From NCBI RefSeq assembly GCF_963576545.1, contig NC_083638.1, positions 24,142,090 to 24,206,089 on the forward strand: a stretch of DNA of 64,000 nt, read 5' to 3'. Both the position numbers and the translations under genes were made by a program. Of this stretch, positions 33,754 to 47,160 are shown in pieces. Position 1 is the stretch's first letter. Each line of letters starts with the position of its first letter. The DNA comes from Limanda limanda (taxonomy: Eukaryota; Chordata; Actinopteri; Pleuronectiformes; Pleuronectidae). The notes beneath the pieces were generated by a model. The model ran no database searches. It was not told the origin of the DNA and saw nothing but the letters and a program-made list of their open reading frames with translations.

Positions 33754-36700
33754 CTGTCAAACAGAGAGAGGTCCAGAGAGAGAGAGAGGAGGGACATGAC
33801 AACTTTTTTTTATCAAAGATTAGACAAACCTGTGAGTGATGAGTGAAGCACTTGCCGTTTCATTTATTTAGACAGACAGCTGTCAACTTAGTCAGAACAA
33901 AGTTTACAGCAACACTCTACTGAAACTAAAAGAAAAGGGAGAAGGCAAAGAGCTGCAGCAGAAACAACACTGACATTGTGCTGTTTCTGGTAAGAAAATA
34001 AAAGCATCAGGTTATATTTTCCACTGAAGAAAGCTCTGTGCAGTCTCTTCAGCACAGAGGATTAGACAGCAACTAAGTAAACAGCCATAGAGTAACAAAG
34101 AAAACGCAATTATGGGCACCTGTCATTGCTTTACACACACACACACACATGAACACACACAATATGTTGCTGGTCTCATCTATCCAGTATGCAAATAAAG
34201 CAAAAAGGAATAGTTAGTAATACTTTCTATCATTCTGTGTTTCTCCATAATCATAATTTTTGTGTATGATGCCATTCTTTTCTTTTCTTGTAACCTAACT
34301 GTAAAATTCACGTATAACTTCTGACACTGCATCTGTGTCACAGGAAGAACTTCATTATATGCTGCACATCTTAAAAAGATTGTGATCTTTACTGAATCAA
34401 ATACCACAATATGCTAAATAAGCAGAATCAAAATCTGCAAAAACACTATCCACAATAACATAAAAGCGTCTTTCATTTGTAATCCTGAAGTATCGCATGT
34501 ATCCTCCCTCACAAATAAAATACTGTAGTTGACTTGTTACATTATGTCACAGCTCGTATAACAACTGCACACAGGAGCTGGGGTTTTGACCTTTGACCTC
34601 TTCACTAGCTTAGGCACCTGAGAACCAAAAAACACCATTTTATTAACAACCACAATTTATTTGTTATGAAGACTGTAAAATGAATTAATTCATCCCAATT
34701 AAAATACTTAATTTTTACATGTAACAAGCCAAACACTGCAAAGTAAATTCAACAAGAATCCTGTTTCAAAACAAATGTAGTGAAACAAGTAAGCAGCTTA
34801 TATGGTACATATATGTATATGTACAGCAGGGGGCAAATATTCAAAGAAACTTAAATCAGAGAGTGTGAAAAAAGTGGCTCAGATGCTGTCGTCCCACATC
34901 TCCCATGATTATGATGATGTGTTAAGTGATGTGCAGCTTGACAAGACAAACACCAGAGCCATATATGTGTTTAAATGTGCATGAGAGTGAGCCACTGGCA
35001 ATATGAGTGTCATGCTGTACCTGCTGACCACATTTTTTAAATTACAAATTAGCTATTATTAATTCATTACGACCTGGAAGTTATCATAGCTATGAAACTA
35101 TGATAAGTTCTCATGTGAAAAAATATATATTTTTCAATTAAAATCCAATTTACTGTGGTACAAAGGTGTTACTGCCATAATACCAGCATTACATAAAAAA
35201 AACTAACTAACTATCTCGATATTCCCGAATAAATACACACTGAAATGATTCACTAAAACTAACAGCACCCCTTCAGGCTCTGGCATTGTCCGTAGATTGC
35301 CGCTGTCGTCATGTCCGCCAATGATACTACTTCGCTGCACATTGATAGTAATGTGCATTCAGCTGCTGATAGGATGATATGGAATAAAATGAGCTGAGAG
35401 TGGCGGGCTGCTGATGAGGCTAAAGTGAAATCAAATACCTATTCATGCAAGACAGGAAGTCAGGATGGCTGCCTGCAGATAAAAGTACTCACTCCGCCCG
35501 TGCACACACACCAGGTCACAATGGAAGGCAATAGACCACCAGGGAATGAGAGAAACACGGTGACATGAGCATAGATACGAGAACCAATCAAAAAAAACAA
35601 CATAAGCAGATCAGTGCTGACTCTTCAAAATGTTGTGGTCATCACAAGACTGAGTAACAGTGGCAAAATCATACAGTGTTATGATAAATGACAATCTGAC
35701 ATCAGAGCACAGCCCATAGTTCTTTCAGGAAGGAAAAGAAAATCTACTCTAACATGTAAATATTTCAGATAAGTACCGCACTGACTTACACAGCCTGTTG
35801 TGACCTCTTATATCTCCACTCAACTGCCTCTAAACAAATTAGTTTTGAGAGTAATTTGAGTCACCAACGATAGCACATTATTTTATCTCATTATTCCAGG
35901 CCAGCACAGGCTGTAGTCTGTAATGCACTGTACATGTCAGTGACTCTGACATTCCTCTGTTGAACAACAGCAGACATCCACTGAGCAGCTGTCACGCTTG
36001 CTTAGCAGTAACTGAAATATTCCAAAGCACCTCCGATGCACGTAATGTAATCTCCTGCTCTTTAATGCATGATGGCTCGGGGGAAAGAGGGAGCGAGGGA
36101 AGGAGGGGATAAGGATCTCTTAAATACAGGGTGGGAAAGCACAGCCTAGGCTCATTTCACCTAACCTTACATATACTCCCTGGCAAGCGGTGGGAGGAGA
36201 CGGTGAAGAGGCTGAATGTATAATTAATACCCCCTGCAGAGCAATTATTGTACAAATTCCATTGTGCGTAATATGATCTTTAATGCACGGGCGGTATGTC
36301 CCACAGTAGCACCCACATTCACACACATGTACACACAGACTGGGAGAACAGAGAGCCCCACTACAAAGGAGCTGAAAAGGATTGCAACAGAGTGCCCTGA
36401 AGCTGCAGTGATGCATCAAACATTCAGGTATCATTGTTCTCTGCAACAAGCTCTGCTTCCACAGAGGAGGAGCTGGAGAACAATCGCCCTCTCGCCATAA
36501 GAAAGAGACATAATCCCTCTATTGTCCTCTGGCACAACACACAAAAGACTTTCAAGTAAAAATGACATTATTACCAAAATGCTTTCTGGCTGTTTTATGT
36601 GCAATAAACAATGTGCCATTCAAGGTTAGATGGGAAAACAAAGCTCCTGCACTGTGCTCACCGTGGTGAAGACTGCACTACTGCAGCCTCTGCAGCGCAC

Positions 36701-37366
36701 TGGAGCTACTGAAAACAATTTGTTTCTACCCCTGCTCACAGCAGAGGAATAAAATGAGACCATGCATAAGTCTGCTGTACTTGAAATGCATATGCTAATA
36801 TAGGCAGATCACCTCATTAAGAAGGTGTGACTAAAATACGTAAAGCCTTGTGCTGCAGCCGTCCACTTTAACCCTCAGCAAAAGGTTTGTGTCAGAAAAG
36901 ATCATTTGGTCAAAAGGTCCTCATGATGTTCATAGAATTCAAAACGTGAGTTGCATGGAAATCCCTCTTGCACAGAAATGTGGATATAAGTAAAAATGTT
37001 TGTAGTAGAATATGTTTTTTAATTAAAAAAAAACAAGGCAAGCCATCTTTTCAAACATATCGGTGTTAATGCTTCCATGCTGTTATACTAACAGCAGTAA
37101 AGGTTTGCATTAATAGAAGAAACTTTAAAAAAAAACGTTGTAATTTCAGTAAAATCTGAAAATATCTGATGTAATAATAATGATGATGACCTGATCCCAA
37201 CTATTTTAGACATAAATGTAACACTTCTTCATGCAAAAGTACTTAGATACTACTCAGGTGAACCACTGCATTTTATCTCCAAGACTGAACAAGAACAGTG
37301 AACACATTTTACACACACACACACACATCGTTTCATGTGTCTGACTCAGTGACACTTCACTGTTAC
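33754..37366 (-). other. plekha7: plekha7 intron inside the PH domain
   Basis: About 3.6 kb. It contains a CA run near 34134-34148 and a repeat-poor, AT-rich stretch at about 36010-36640 with TTTAATGCA- and TATAATTAATA-type words, which could be regulatory. No extra coding exon is recognised. Confidence 0.6.
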
Positions 37367-37467
37367 CTTGAAAGCATATTTGCGGTTTACGTGGTCATCA
37401 GGCTCAACAGGTGCAATAACATAACTGGGCAGAGGGATGCTCCCGAGCACGGCCTCCTCTCGGCTGT
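37367..37467 (-). CDS. plekha7: plekha7 exon: PH domain strands
   Basis: Encodes residues 125-157, after completing an Asp codon. SREEAVLGSIPLPSYVIAPV then DDHVNRKYAFK match the PLEKHA7 PH domain (SREEAVLGSIPLPSYVISPV). The donor is GTAACA. Confidence 0.97.
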
Positions 37468-37979
37468 CTGTGAACCAACAACACACACATGAACTATTGT
37501 TACTACTGGCAATCCAAAACAACAGTCTTTACATTTGCCAAGGGTTATTTTACAATGTGAATGGCTGATGGCAGGTTAATGAACAGCAGGAGGATCAATG
37601 ATGCATAATTCACGGGTGACTCTTTTCTGGACAGGGCTATGTTGTGGCAACGTGTGGCACGAGGTGGCATGTGGCTTATCTATTATTCAGTATGATTAAT
37701 GGAGGAGTGGGGGTAGATGCTATGGCAACACAAGAGGAGATCACATCCCATAATAAAACACTCAAGTTAATGTGGAGGGAGAAGTGAGGGGAGGAGAAAG
37801 CCAGGGAGAGTCAGTGATAGCAGTGGGTGTCATACGTCTAATTAGAGGGTGTCATCAATCAAGAAATGTATCTTCCCACTGAGGAGATCTCTAAATGTTG
37901 TTATTAGTGATTTCATAACCAAAATCACTTTATTTATTTCCCCTTAATCCAGAGCCAAGTGCACTTTCCACACACTCAC

Positions 37980-38052
37980 CTTTGTAGTAAAACAAGCAGA
38001 AGTCTGACAAAACAAACCACTTCCTTTTCCACAGTCGCATTCCAGAGCTGTC
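37980..38052 (-). CDS. plekha7: plekha7 exon: PH domain phosphoinositide loop
   Basis: Encodes residues 100-123. DSSGMRLWKRKWFVLSDFCL then FYYK carries the basic cluster (K108, R109, K110) and the Trp-Phe-Val-Leu strand typical of phosphoinositide-binding PH domains. The donor is GTGAGT. Confidence 0.97.
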
Positions 38053-38376
38053 CTGGAGGTGAAGGGAGAAACACAGCAGAGTGTACTTAGAAACCCTCCT
38101 CCCAGGAAACACACTCAAATTCACATTGTAATTCAAAAGAGTAGTTTGGGAATAAAGTGCTGTAAATAAAATAATACAGTCCTGATACAAACTTTAAGAC
38201 CGAGAATATTGATATCAACTGTTTATCCTTTGTGGACAAGGTCACATCACATACAGATACAGATTTATTTATTAACAAAAATAAATGAAACAAATTCAAG
38301 TTCTCTAACTGTTAAATTTGCTGATAGATAAGTGACAGGTGGGGTTTTCACCAGGAGCAGAGGACCCGCAGCTCAC

Positions 38377-38481
38377 CTGTTTGTAGAGCCAGCCTCTCAC
38401 CACCACTGGGATGTTGAGATTTCTTTTTATAGCATGATCCCTCTTGCCAAAACTGTGAACTTTCCCCGAACCTCTGGAGCC
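38377..38481 (-). CDS. plekha7: plekha7 exon: start of PH domain
   Basis: Encodes residues 65-99 in phase 0. KVHSFGKRDHAIKRNLNIPV then VVRGWLYKQ is the PLEKHA5/6/7 lead-in to the PH domain (FGKR-x-x-(A/S)I(K/R)RNPN-PV), with the PLEKHA7-type VVVRGWL. Leu replaces the usual Pro in RNPN. The donor is GTGAGC. Confidence 0.97.
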
Positions 38482-39331
38482 CTGCAGAAAATACAAAAAT
38501 ACAGAGTTGGCTCTGCTGAAGAACTGTGAGTCTATTTACTTTGATTACCTGAGGAAACATGGGCTAATTGGTAGTAATATTAGTGTCCGGGACAATGTTA
38601 GTGCAAAGAATACAAATACAAATCTAGTCGTTCTAAAGAGTAAAATGTTTTTTTCCAGGAACTTCCTTCTTTTAACAACCACAATGAGAAGAGGAAATAC
38701 CAAGTGACTGTTCCTGGGGAGGCGTCCATTTATAATCAGGCTTATTTTTAGACAAGGTCATTTCAGACCACAAATTATCAGAGGAAATGAAATCATACTT
38801 TTCTCAGGTGTTCTGCTACATATAAATAACTTTGGCTGTCACGTTGTCCAACTTGAAATTAGACAATGACACAAATGTTGAGGGGATAAAAATTCCTTTG
38901 TCAAATGTTTATAGATACACGTAACATAATTATTTAAATAGACAAAATCCCCCAAAAAATGATCTACCTTCAAGTTCAATGTCTTTGCGAGGTACAATTT
39001 AGGATTTCTATGTGATTACTGTCTTGTGCTTCTGTTGTGTGTCACATATTCACCAATAATTTACATGGTAATTGTGGAAACAAAAGCAAGGATGCACACA
39101 ACCCTCTTCAATCCCAGGGGATGAGTAAATGACTCTTATTAAGCTTGAACAATGACTGAATCATTAATCAGAATGAGATAATGTCTCTGAGTTGATTGAA
39201 CCAATTTATCAACATGAGCATTAACAGTCGAGAGCTCCAAAAGCAATTCAGCAAAAAAAACTCATTAATGATCATTACATATTTCCGGTTTTACAGTAAA
39301 ACATATTTATAAAATGTGGAACTCTGCTCAC
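38482..39331 (-). other. plekha7: plekha7 intron
   Basis: Intron of about 0.85 kb, AT-rich, with no other feature seen. Confidence 0.7.
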
Positions 39332-39440
39332 CTTTGACCCTGAGGCATCCAAAGCAGCCGGGGTCCCACCCTTGGAGGACTCTGTGACCATGCTGGGGGA
39401 TCTGTGGATGGCCGCTGACCTGGACATACGGGCATCTATC
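39332..39440 (-). CDS. plekha7: plekha7 exon: WW-PH linker
   Basis: Encodes residues 29-64, after completing an Arg codon. RMSRSAAIHRSPSMVTESSK corresponds to HMSKQDRNQRPSSMVSETST of the mammalian protein. The acceptor is AACTGCAG and the donor GTGAGC. Similarity is modest, but phase on both sides and gene order fit. Confidence 0.92.
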
Positions 39441-42400
39441 CTGCAGTTGAGAAGGCAGCGTATAGAGGGAGATCACTAACAGACAGGATGAGAAGCATCG
39501 GACAGTGACGCCTCCTCTGACAAAGTCCAGACAAGCAGTGAAACAGTGCAGCCCCGTGCCGAGCCTTCAGATGGAAAGGATATGGCTATTTCCTGACAAC
39601 GCCATGCGACATGTCACATAGCCAATGGCTTTGCAGGGGACGTGTTAACAGTGGAAGCTTTGTGATCCAAATACGTCAGTGAGACTTGGTCTGACACTCA
39701 CCCTAGGGCAGGCTTCTTATACACGCCGAAATAAGAGGCCCAAACAAAACAACAACAACAAAAAAAGCATAACGTTACAACTGACCACATTGTGGTAGGA
39801 GAAACAAAACCCTGGACATTCAAGTTAGTAAGTGGTTTTACAGATGAAAGATTCTATACTTTTCCTTTATGGTACATTTATATCTAAATCCATAACTAAC
39901 AAAGAATATTATTTCTTACATAGGTAAGAAATGATATTTATAGTTAAAATTATTTTCAATAAATGTGGACATTAAAATAAAATAAACAGAACTGTTACAG
40001 CTTAGAGCCAACATCACTTGAAATGATTCTGTTATAATGAAAACATGATTTACAAAATATTCCGCCTTGACTTTTCAAAGTGTTGCCTCTCATCTCTTTG
40101 GCTGTGGTTGAGGGGTAGAGTGGTCGTCCTCCGACCTGGAGGTCGGGAGTTCAATCCCCAGTCTTCCCCATGCCGAAGTGTCGTTGGGCAAGACTCTGAG
40201 CCCCGAACTGCCCCCCCATAGAACAACAAAGTGCTGCTAATAGATGCACTGTATGAATGTGTGTGTGAAATGGGTGAATGTAAAACTGTACTGTAAAGAG
40301 CTTTGAGTGGTCATCAAGACTAGAAAAGTGCTATATAAATACAAAACTATTTACCATAACCATCTCCTAAACAAGAAAAATAATTTATTTGACAGCATTG
40401 ACCGAAGAAAAGGAAAACTGCTGAAACAGAACTTCAATACAGTCAGTGTAACTGACACGCAACTGACAGGAACAAGACCCCCGAGCAGACCTGGTCTTTA
40501 CATCCATCCTGGTCAGGTACAGGTGACATCCTCTAACCGGCTAGTTCCATGATGAGCCCAAAGTATTGTTACACTTCTCTGTGTCCATATTTTTTATTAT
40601 TTGTAGCCATCACCACAAAGGCCCGCTTCATATTGATTTTCAATTTTTTCAAATGAGTAAAATCTTGTTTCATTGTAAGGCTCCGTGCTTTGAATCCCTC
40701 AGCCCCTTCCAGCTCCACTCTTTCCCCCTCTATACCTCTCCTTCTCACACCTACACACACATTCTCAACACATCTACTACACGTTTGTGTAGTTGCAACA
40801 GCTGAAAACAACATCATATCTTCTTTGTAAACAGGTGACACACGGTATGTGTGTATTTCCATATAGACTTAGTAAGTAGGATCTGATCACAAGGTCATTC
40901 AGTATTGATGTTAGTTCCAGGTCTGAGCATAATGAATATGTGCCACATCCCTCTGGCAGCACTTGCCTCCTGCATTGTTATGCAAAGGGTTTAAAAGCGG
41001 CACTAATCTTATTTTTTCCTGCTTTGTGTGATGTACAACACTGAGGCTGAGGAGAAGGAGATAATCTCAAGATGGGTGTCAGAGACTAAAGCAAAAAGCA
41101 GGTAGAACAAGGGTAAAAAAAGAGAGAGAGCACAGTGGAGCAAGACGTACAGTATCTGCACTCACAGCGTGGACTGCAAATAACATTATCAAGGGATGTT
41201 CCTCTCACATGAAGGGGACTCCGCTGTTTTATGTGACAATTTCTTACTGTTTACCATCTCTGTCACTGGAGCAGGTCCCCAGGAGATTTGTTGTGGCGTG
41301 TGGTTGAGAGCGGCGATATTTCACATCACACAGCGAAGAACGGGAAACGACACTAAGCCTCATCTATTCCTGCTTCTCCCGCTATGATGGAAATGAGGGC
41401 GAATGTGACGTTTTTTAAAAATCCTTTCAGGCGGCCAGCGCTTATAAAGAGATTTGACAAATTGATCATGTGTGATAATCTATACCAAAGTCAAAGCCCT
41501 CGGACCAGCAGAGCATCGGCTGATCGACCTCTCCGTGGTGAGGGGCTTCCTGAGGATCTGTTTCATGCTCTGCCCTCAATCCGATACAGGTCTCCAGGGA
41601 ACACACTGTGGTTCCCTTCACTTGGAAGTGAGTCTGGGATTCATGCACGCCACTTCCCTTTCAGACAGCATTATACACAGAGTGGCACCACTAACATCAC
41701 CATGTCAGAGAACAGAAATGTTTTGCAGTTGAGGTGAGGTCACCCCTTGGCCACACACATTCAATACTAAAACTGTCACACGCTCTACACTCAATTCCTC
41801 AACAGGATTTTACCCAGAAGGAAAAAAGACTGGAGATGAGGAGATGAATAAAATAGAAGAAGACGAAAAACAGACACAGCCTTAAAGGGTAATGCCCCGA
41901 TTTCAAACAAGGATAGGTTTACTTATCACAAGGAGCCCTACTCAGCTGTGATAGTTGGATTTATGGGTAATTTGGGATTTAGTGTTTTTGGAGCTTGAGC
42001 CACAGTTTGGAAAATAGTCTGCATAACTCTGCTGCTTTAACATTTCTGGAGTTAGCAGAGTTTGAGTGAGCTACAACACAATGGGGTTTGGAATAAATGG
42101 GAATCCCTTATTTAATTAGTGGTATTAAACTAGTGCAACCAACAAATCCTCCAAAAATCTGTCACTGTAGATTTCAATGAAAATGCTGAATAAGTGTTTA
42201 AGTGGTGTTTTAAAGTGGTGATTGCAGAGCTCGTTCCAATGTTACACAAGTTCTCTGATTAACACATCGAGTGGGGGTGTGTCCAGAAGACAGGTTGGAA
42301 GAGAGCTTGGTAATTTGAAGTTAAATACACCTCGATAAAAAATAAAAGAAATCCATAAAGTTTTTATAGCCCTCTGCACTAGGCAGGATTCAGCATTAAC

Positions 42401-43643
42401 TCACTAGATATCTCCTTCCCTGTGTGCATCTCATCTCTAAGCAGACACTATCCCACCTGCCCTGGCTCTGCTTCTGCTGCACATGCCAGTGTATTCCATG
42501 TGTCACTCACCACAATCCTGACCTCACTGTATTTCAAATATTGGCTCAGGCCCCGGAGGTGAAACTAGTTGAATATGTTTGTGCGTATCTGTCATGGATG
42601 TTGTTCAGAACTCTTTATTGATTTTGGTTGCAATATTGTTGCTGTGTGTACAACACAGAACGAAGCTGGAGTATGCATGAAATACTGTAAGAAGACATTT
42701 TAATATGCTCACTGAATATGCTATGACTGGGTTTCTTAACCTTGTCTCGCCCGCTACTTGACATCCTTGTCATGTTGTTGTGACAGGGGCATTCAACTGA
42801 TGCTATTTTTACTATAACACGTTTAAGAGCTTAGGACTAGCATGTCAGAGTAACAGAGTCATTTTGTTATTGATGAAAACATGCGTGAGGCAACCATAAC
42901 TTTAAAGCCGCTTGATGGTTTACAAATCCCTCGCTGAGCAGCTCCGAACCAGGGATAATGTGGGGTTTGAGGAAATGACTGACAGAAGGAGGGAGCAGAT
43001 GAATCACAATCAGTTTTGCATTGCCTTAACAAAACAGCTTTCAATTAGTGAGAATGCAGAGGTCACTCAACACGCTCCTGCCTCAGTGGAATCTTTGCTA
43101 TGTGTGGTCGTCTTACAAGCGGCAGCTTAAATACGATCCGACACCTGCTGCTTTATATTGTGCTCTAAATCTGCCATACAGCTTTGATGGCTCGGCATGA
43201 TGAGATTTACCCGCCAATATAAAAGAATGACAATAAATCCGACTCCCATGTCATAGCAAGTACATACTGTAGTAAAGGAAAAGACAATATTGCTATTCTC
43301 TGGGAAACTCTATCAATGATCAAGTCTCAAGAACATTCAGCTTTCTGCTTTTATGACTTCATCAACACAGAGAAACAGCTCCGATGGACCTAAATAAACT
43401 TACATCACATCCGTAATGAAGCCAACATTAACATAAACCCAATGATTGATGCGGCAGTTTCATGACTCCAGATGTGCTAATTGGAAGTCAAGTTTTTCTT
43501 CTTCTTCTTCCTGCAATTTCCACCCCCACAATATCAGTGAGTCTGTTTTCTGGGCTGCCACTGTATGACCTTGAAGTGACCCCTCTGTTCATCTGAGCAT
43601 GTGGCAAACGTCTCAGGCACATGAAGAGAAAAGAGCCACTCAC
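39441..43643 (-). other. plekha7: plekha7 intron carrying a SINE
   Basis: About 4.2 kb with a tRNA-derived SINE at about 40094-40357. The remainder is AT-rich with short chance frames (for example 41384-41737 plus). Confidence 0.7.
40094..40357 (+). mobile_element. tRNA-derived SINE
   Basis: The head is tRNA-like: GGGGTAGAGTGGTCGTCC (A-box region, about 40113-40130), then CCTGGAGGTCGGGAG and GAGTTCAATCC (B box, about 40147-40157). The body has TTGGGCAAGACTCTGAGCCC, and the tail GAGTGGTCATCAAGACTAGA then GTGCTATATAAATACAAA. This layout is common in teleost SINEs. Target duplications are not clear. Confidence 0.85.
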
Positions 43644-43727
43644 CTGTCTTGTAGAGTGTATTCTGTGTTTTCGGGGGAAATCTGTCCGGTGACAGGATGC
43701 CGGAACGATGTCATCCTCAGGTTGTGG
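43644..43727 (-). CDS. plekha7: plekha7 exon: second half of WW2
   Basis: First exon of the gene found in the window. It encodes residues 1-27: HNLRMTSFRHPVTGQISPEN then TEYTLQD, matching PLEKHA7 HNQQTTAFRHPVTGQFSPEN. It contains the final WW strand and the conserved Pro of WW2. The exon starts with the third base of a codon whose first two bases lie in an upstream exon. The donor is GTGAGT. It contains an in-frame ATG (residue 5) that could be a start if an upstream non-coding exon is used. Confidence 0.95.
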
Positions 43728-46700
43728 CTGCAGGCGACAGGGAGACGGAGAGAAAACAGCGCAAGGGGAGAAAATGAAATGGAGTATCACATCATTTATC
43801 ATAGTCCTGCTCCCATCATGTTTTTTTATGTTTTTTGAATTTGGCTACTGATTGAAGTTACATACAAAGAAAGCTCCCAATGATGCCTCAGTCAATAGTA
43901 AACAGAAATCTATGGTAGCTCTACAGCCAGGTCAGGAAGCACAGCTCATTTTCTTTGACACAAAATGTAGAGCTCAGCACTCTGCGTCCGCCAGCCCACC
44001 AGGCTTTATTGATTTCAATTAGATGGGGCCATTTATTGCTTTAACTAGAGCATAAACGCATGTTACTATCAAGCACACAATACAAAACAGACAAGTGGCT
44101 CATGGTGCTGGTGTTGAGCGGGCTGATATATTGTGCCATGACTGGTTTGTATTTGTTGTTGTCTATTGTATATTTACATATGATATGGATTTTGGTGTAA
44201 ATTCCAATAAATATATCAGTTGATACATATATTAAAACAAATGGCAATGATTCCCAAGTTGTTGTTATCAAACCCTTATGATAAAGAAATATACTTTAGT
44301 GTTGATATTTTACAATTCAACCTATTCCCAAAAGAAAACACAAATACAACCAAATATATAGAACATAGATTAAGAAAATAAATCTATTTTTAAAGACAAT
44401 ATAAAAACATAAATGCATTAATTATTGCATTTATTAAGGCTCATATCGGCCGATATTAGTGCCCAAGATATAAAAATCAGTCAGAAAATATCCCAGAAAA
44501 TATTTAGTCTAATATCATACCACTGATATTCTTTTGAAATATTGTCCAACTCTGTCTTGTTGTACCAATATTTGTTGTCAAACACACTGATGCACACATT
44601 CAAACACATCAAACTGGAAAACTTTCTTTCTCATACTTCACTTGGATTATGTTTTATATATGAAAAGAAATTCTAATTTTAATCACTGATTTATTTATCC
44701 AATGTTGAATCATCTGTCATAGAAAGTGGAGCTCCAGTCACTCACTGTCTTTGGTTTAATCCATTTCATTTAGATTTTCTCCCCTTTTACACAAAAGCCC
44801 ACTGCAGCAATAGATTCGTAGAGATGGGCGGTTTATCCATTATTGGGAAATAGCTGAGATTAACATGTTTACACAACCCTCACTTAAAGCATTCCAAGGG
44901 TACATAGCAGTTATAGGGGTGAAGCGGCTGATGACAGCTGCACAGTTTCAGGAGTATAAAGGTGCAGAAACATATACAAGCTGAACGTGGTGCCCAGTTG
45001 CATCACCATGCAGCAGGGGGAGGGGGGGGGGGGGACAAACTGAGCCGACAGGAAAGATTAATGATTTGACATTTCAGGAAAGTTCAGGGGCGTATTGAGC
45101 AGGAATGATGCTGAGCAATCGTGCACACACAACTGTCTGTCATCAACTATAAACAAAACATTACATCTACTCATGAGTGTTTTGATCCCACATGCACACA
45201 TACATGAAGATATACACGGGTTTGTCCAGGATGGTTCCTGTTAGTGATTCATAATTTGCTGAGCTGCACTGAACAAAGTCAGCACTGCACCAGCCTCCCC
45301 CTGTTAATTAGGAATGTGCATTCTTTAGGCTTTTGTTTTAGCCGCATTACTTCTGAACTATTTGTCACGGAATTTGCAGCATCCCCAGTTAGTGTAAGAA
45401 CACTGCAGCACAGTGGGTCTACTTGTTTGCAGAACACTTCCTTCCATCAGCGCTTGTGACAACAGTGTCCCAAAGTGGGAAATGAACTCTAGTTGAGATG
45501 AGTTAGCACTCTGCATTCTGGATTGTGTCATGGAGAAACAGAAAGTCAGAAGAAGTTGCCAGAATTGAACAAATCAGATTCTGTGAGGTGAAGATTAATT
45601 TTGTATAGTCATCATGTAATTTATATTCTTTGTGGTCAGATCCATTCAGCTTCAATTTAAGCTTTGTTTTGCACATTGATTTAAATGTAGTTGATCTTTA
45701 ACACAAACTCTGCTCTTATCAATAACTTGTTTATGGTGTAAAATACATATGCAGTAAAAATGTATTACTTGAGTTCAACCTCTACAGAAAAAAAAAACAG
45801 TTTCTGTTTTATCTTTACATTAAGTGTGATCATAGTAAGGTCAAGATTTTCTTCACTTGCAAAATAGTTAAATGTGTGTGACTCAGAGCCACTTGAATCT
45901 CAAGTAGCCAAATTTAGTGATTCATCAGTTAGTCATCTGAAATCTTCCTAAAGATGAAACAATTAAAAAAACATCTCAGTTCTATGTTGCTCAGTTTAAA
46001 ATTCAAGAATCATTGATTTCCAAAAGCAGACATTGTCTCACATCACTAGAATGCTCTCTGAAAAACAAGACATCGGGTCAAGTGGAGTTCCTGCCTCCAT
46101 TAGGAAAGAAAGAATGATCGGCATCTCTCCTTGCAGAGAGGCTCAAGAGGGCATCTCTCAATGTTAACATGTAAGGCAGAAGTGGTGTCACATCAACGTA
46201 AACAAGAGATCAGTCCTAACGAGTAAAGAGGGGACTCTCAGGCTATTAAGCAAAAACAAAGATTTTTGTGACACAATTGTTATTCCGATGCAGAAAAACT
46301 ACCGCAGCAACTTGAGGATTTTCCATAAACAACGCTGATGTGATGTAAAGTAGGAAAACTCAGCTGTGACCAGGGATGAACCTGATAATGAAATGATAAC
46401 ATGGTTTTGATTTCAGCCAAAGCTTCTCACAAGAAATATAGAAACAGCAGCACTGCAGCTCAAACAATGTGTACATGCTCTCTCTCTCCCTCTCTCTCTC
46501 TCGCTCTACACCTCTACCTCTCGCTACCTCTACCTCTCTTTTTACGCTGCAACACCAGGCATACCATACCACTGTTATTTTAAAACAAACAAGAGGCCCG
46601 GTGTAATCCCTGTCCGACACGGGGACATAATCAAGGCAGCAGAGGCCCCTGGGGCAATAAGGCTCTGTAGCTTGACCACCTCCTTTCCTCCCTCTTTTTT

Positions 46701-46931
46701 CCACAACCATAGCAACACACTGAGGCTCCAAACTGCTGCACACCATCCATCACAGACAGGAATCACACCATCCGCTTACAGTATCAACCCCTCTATCTGT
46801 TTACACCGCTGTCCCTGAGAGAGAATCTCCCATCAGGGGAAACAGAAAACTCCTGTAAACCTGAGCACTCACTACCGGCACAGTTCTCCTGCTCCGCTCT
46901 GTCACACTCGCACAGTGGAGCCAGTCTCACC

Positions 46932-47160
46932 TGCTGAGAGAAAGTGAATCATCGTGAATCAGCTGTTAGGACTCGCTGTGGTGCCGCAGGTCATGGAAAT
47001 CCTCTCCTCTGCATTATCGGGAGAGGTGGGAGGGACAGAGAGGGTCTCTCGTAGCAGCTGGATGCCCGCGAGGAGCAGAGTAAAAAGAGGAACCGGCAGG
47101 ATGAGGACAGGAGTTTCTCCGTTTTTTATCCTTCGTGATGTGTGAGAGTTTCATCCCGCA
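46932..47160 (-). promoter_or_regulatory. plekha7: Possible internal promoter and 5' UTR exon
   Basis: On the minus strand a TATA-like GGATAAAAAAC (about 47122-47132) is followed by GC-richer sequence with several CpGs and then CTCTCAGCAG with a GTGAGA donor at 46931. Spliced to the exon at 43727 this would give a transcript without the first WW domain. No in-frame ATG in this exon fits that junction, so translation would start at residue 5 or later. It is supported only by signals, not by transcripts. Confidence 0.25.

Larger units (their letters stand above)
11811..43727 (-). other. plekha7: plekha7 gene (3' part; 25 coding exons resolved)
   Basis: Encodes a WW/PH-domain scaffold of the zonula adherens. 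PLEKHA7 is known to bind p120-catenin, afadin, PDZD11 (through WW) and CAMSAP3, and its PH domain binds phosphoinositides. Joining the 25 exons gives an open frame of 1297 codons plus stop, with phase kept at every junction. Order: end of WW2 (residues 1-27 of this partial frame), linker, PH (about 85-210), disordered region with a VWQLYEWQQR motif, coiled coil (about 607-796), proline-rich region, basic LERMKRHQKAL helix, C-terminal LDLEP-type and QEQERII motifs, and a proline-rich tail ending HYTFV. PLEKHA7 rather than PLEKHA5 or PLEKHA6 is indicated by the extra PH loop (YIYNKNSVIGSQAEHCG), VVVRGWLYKQ, KVHSFGKRDHAIKR and IGQYTNGDSK. Teleosts may have a and b copies; I cannot tell which this is. 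WW1 and the start codon were not found. The exons span 32 kb, far less than the human gene. Confidence 0.95.

Noticed and set aside
41384..41737. 117-codon plus-strand frame in a plekha7 intron
   Set aside because: Ordinary composition with no family features and an overlapping frame of similar length; most likely chance.
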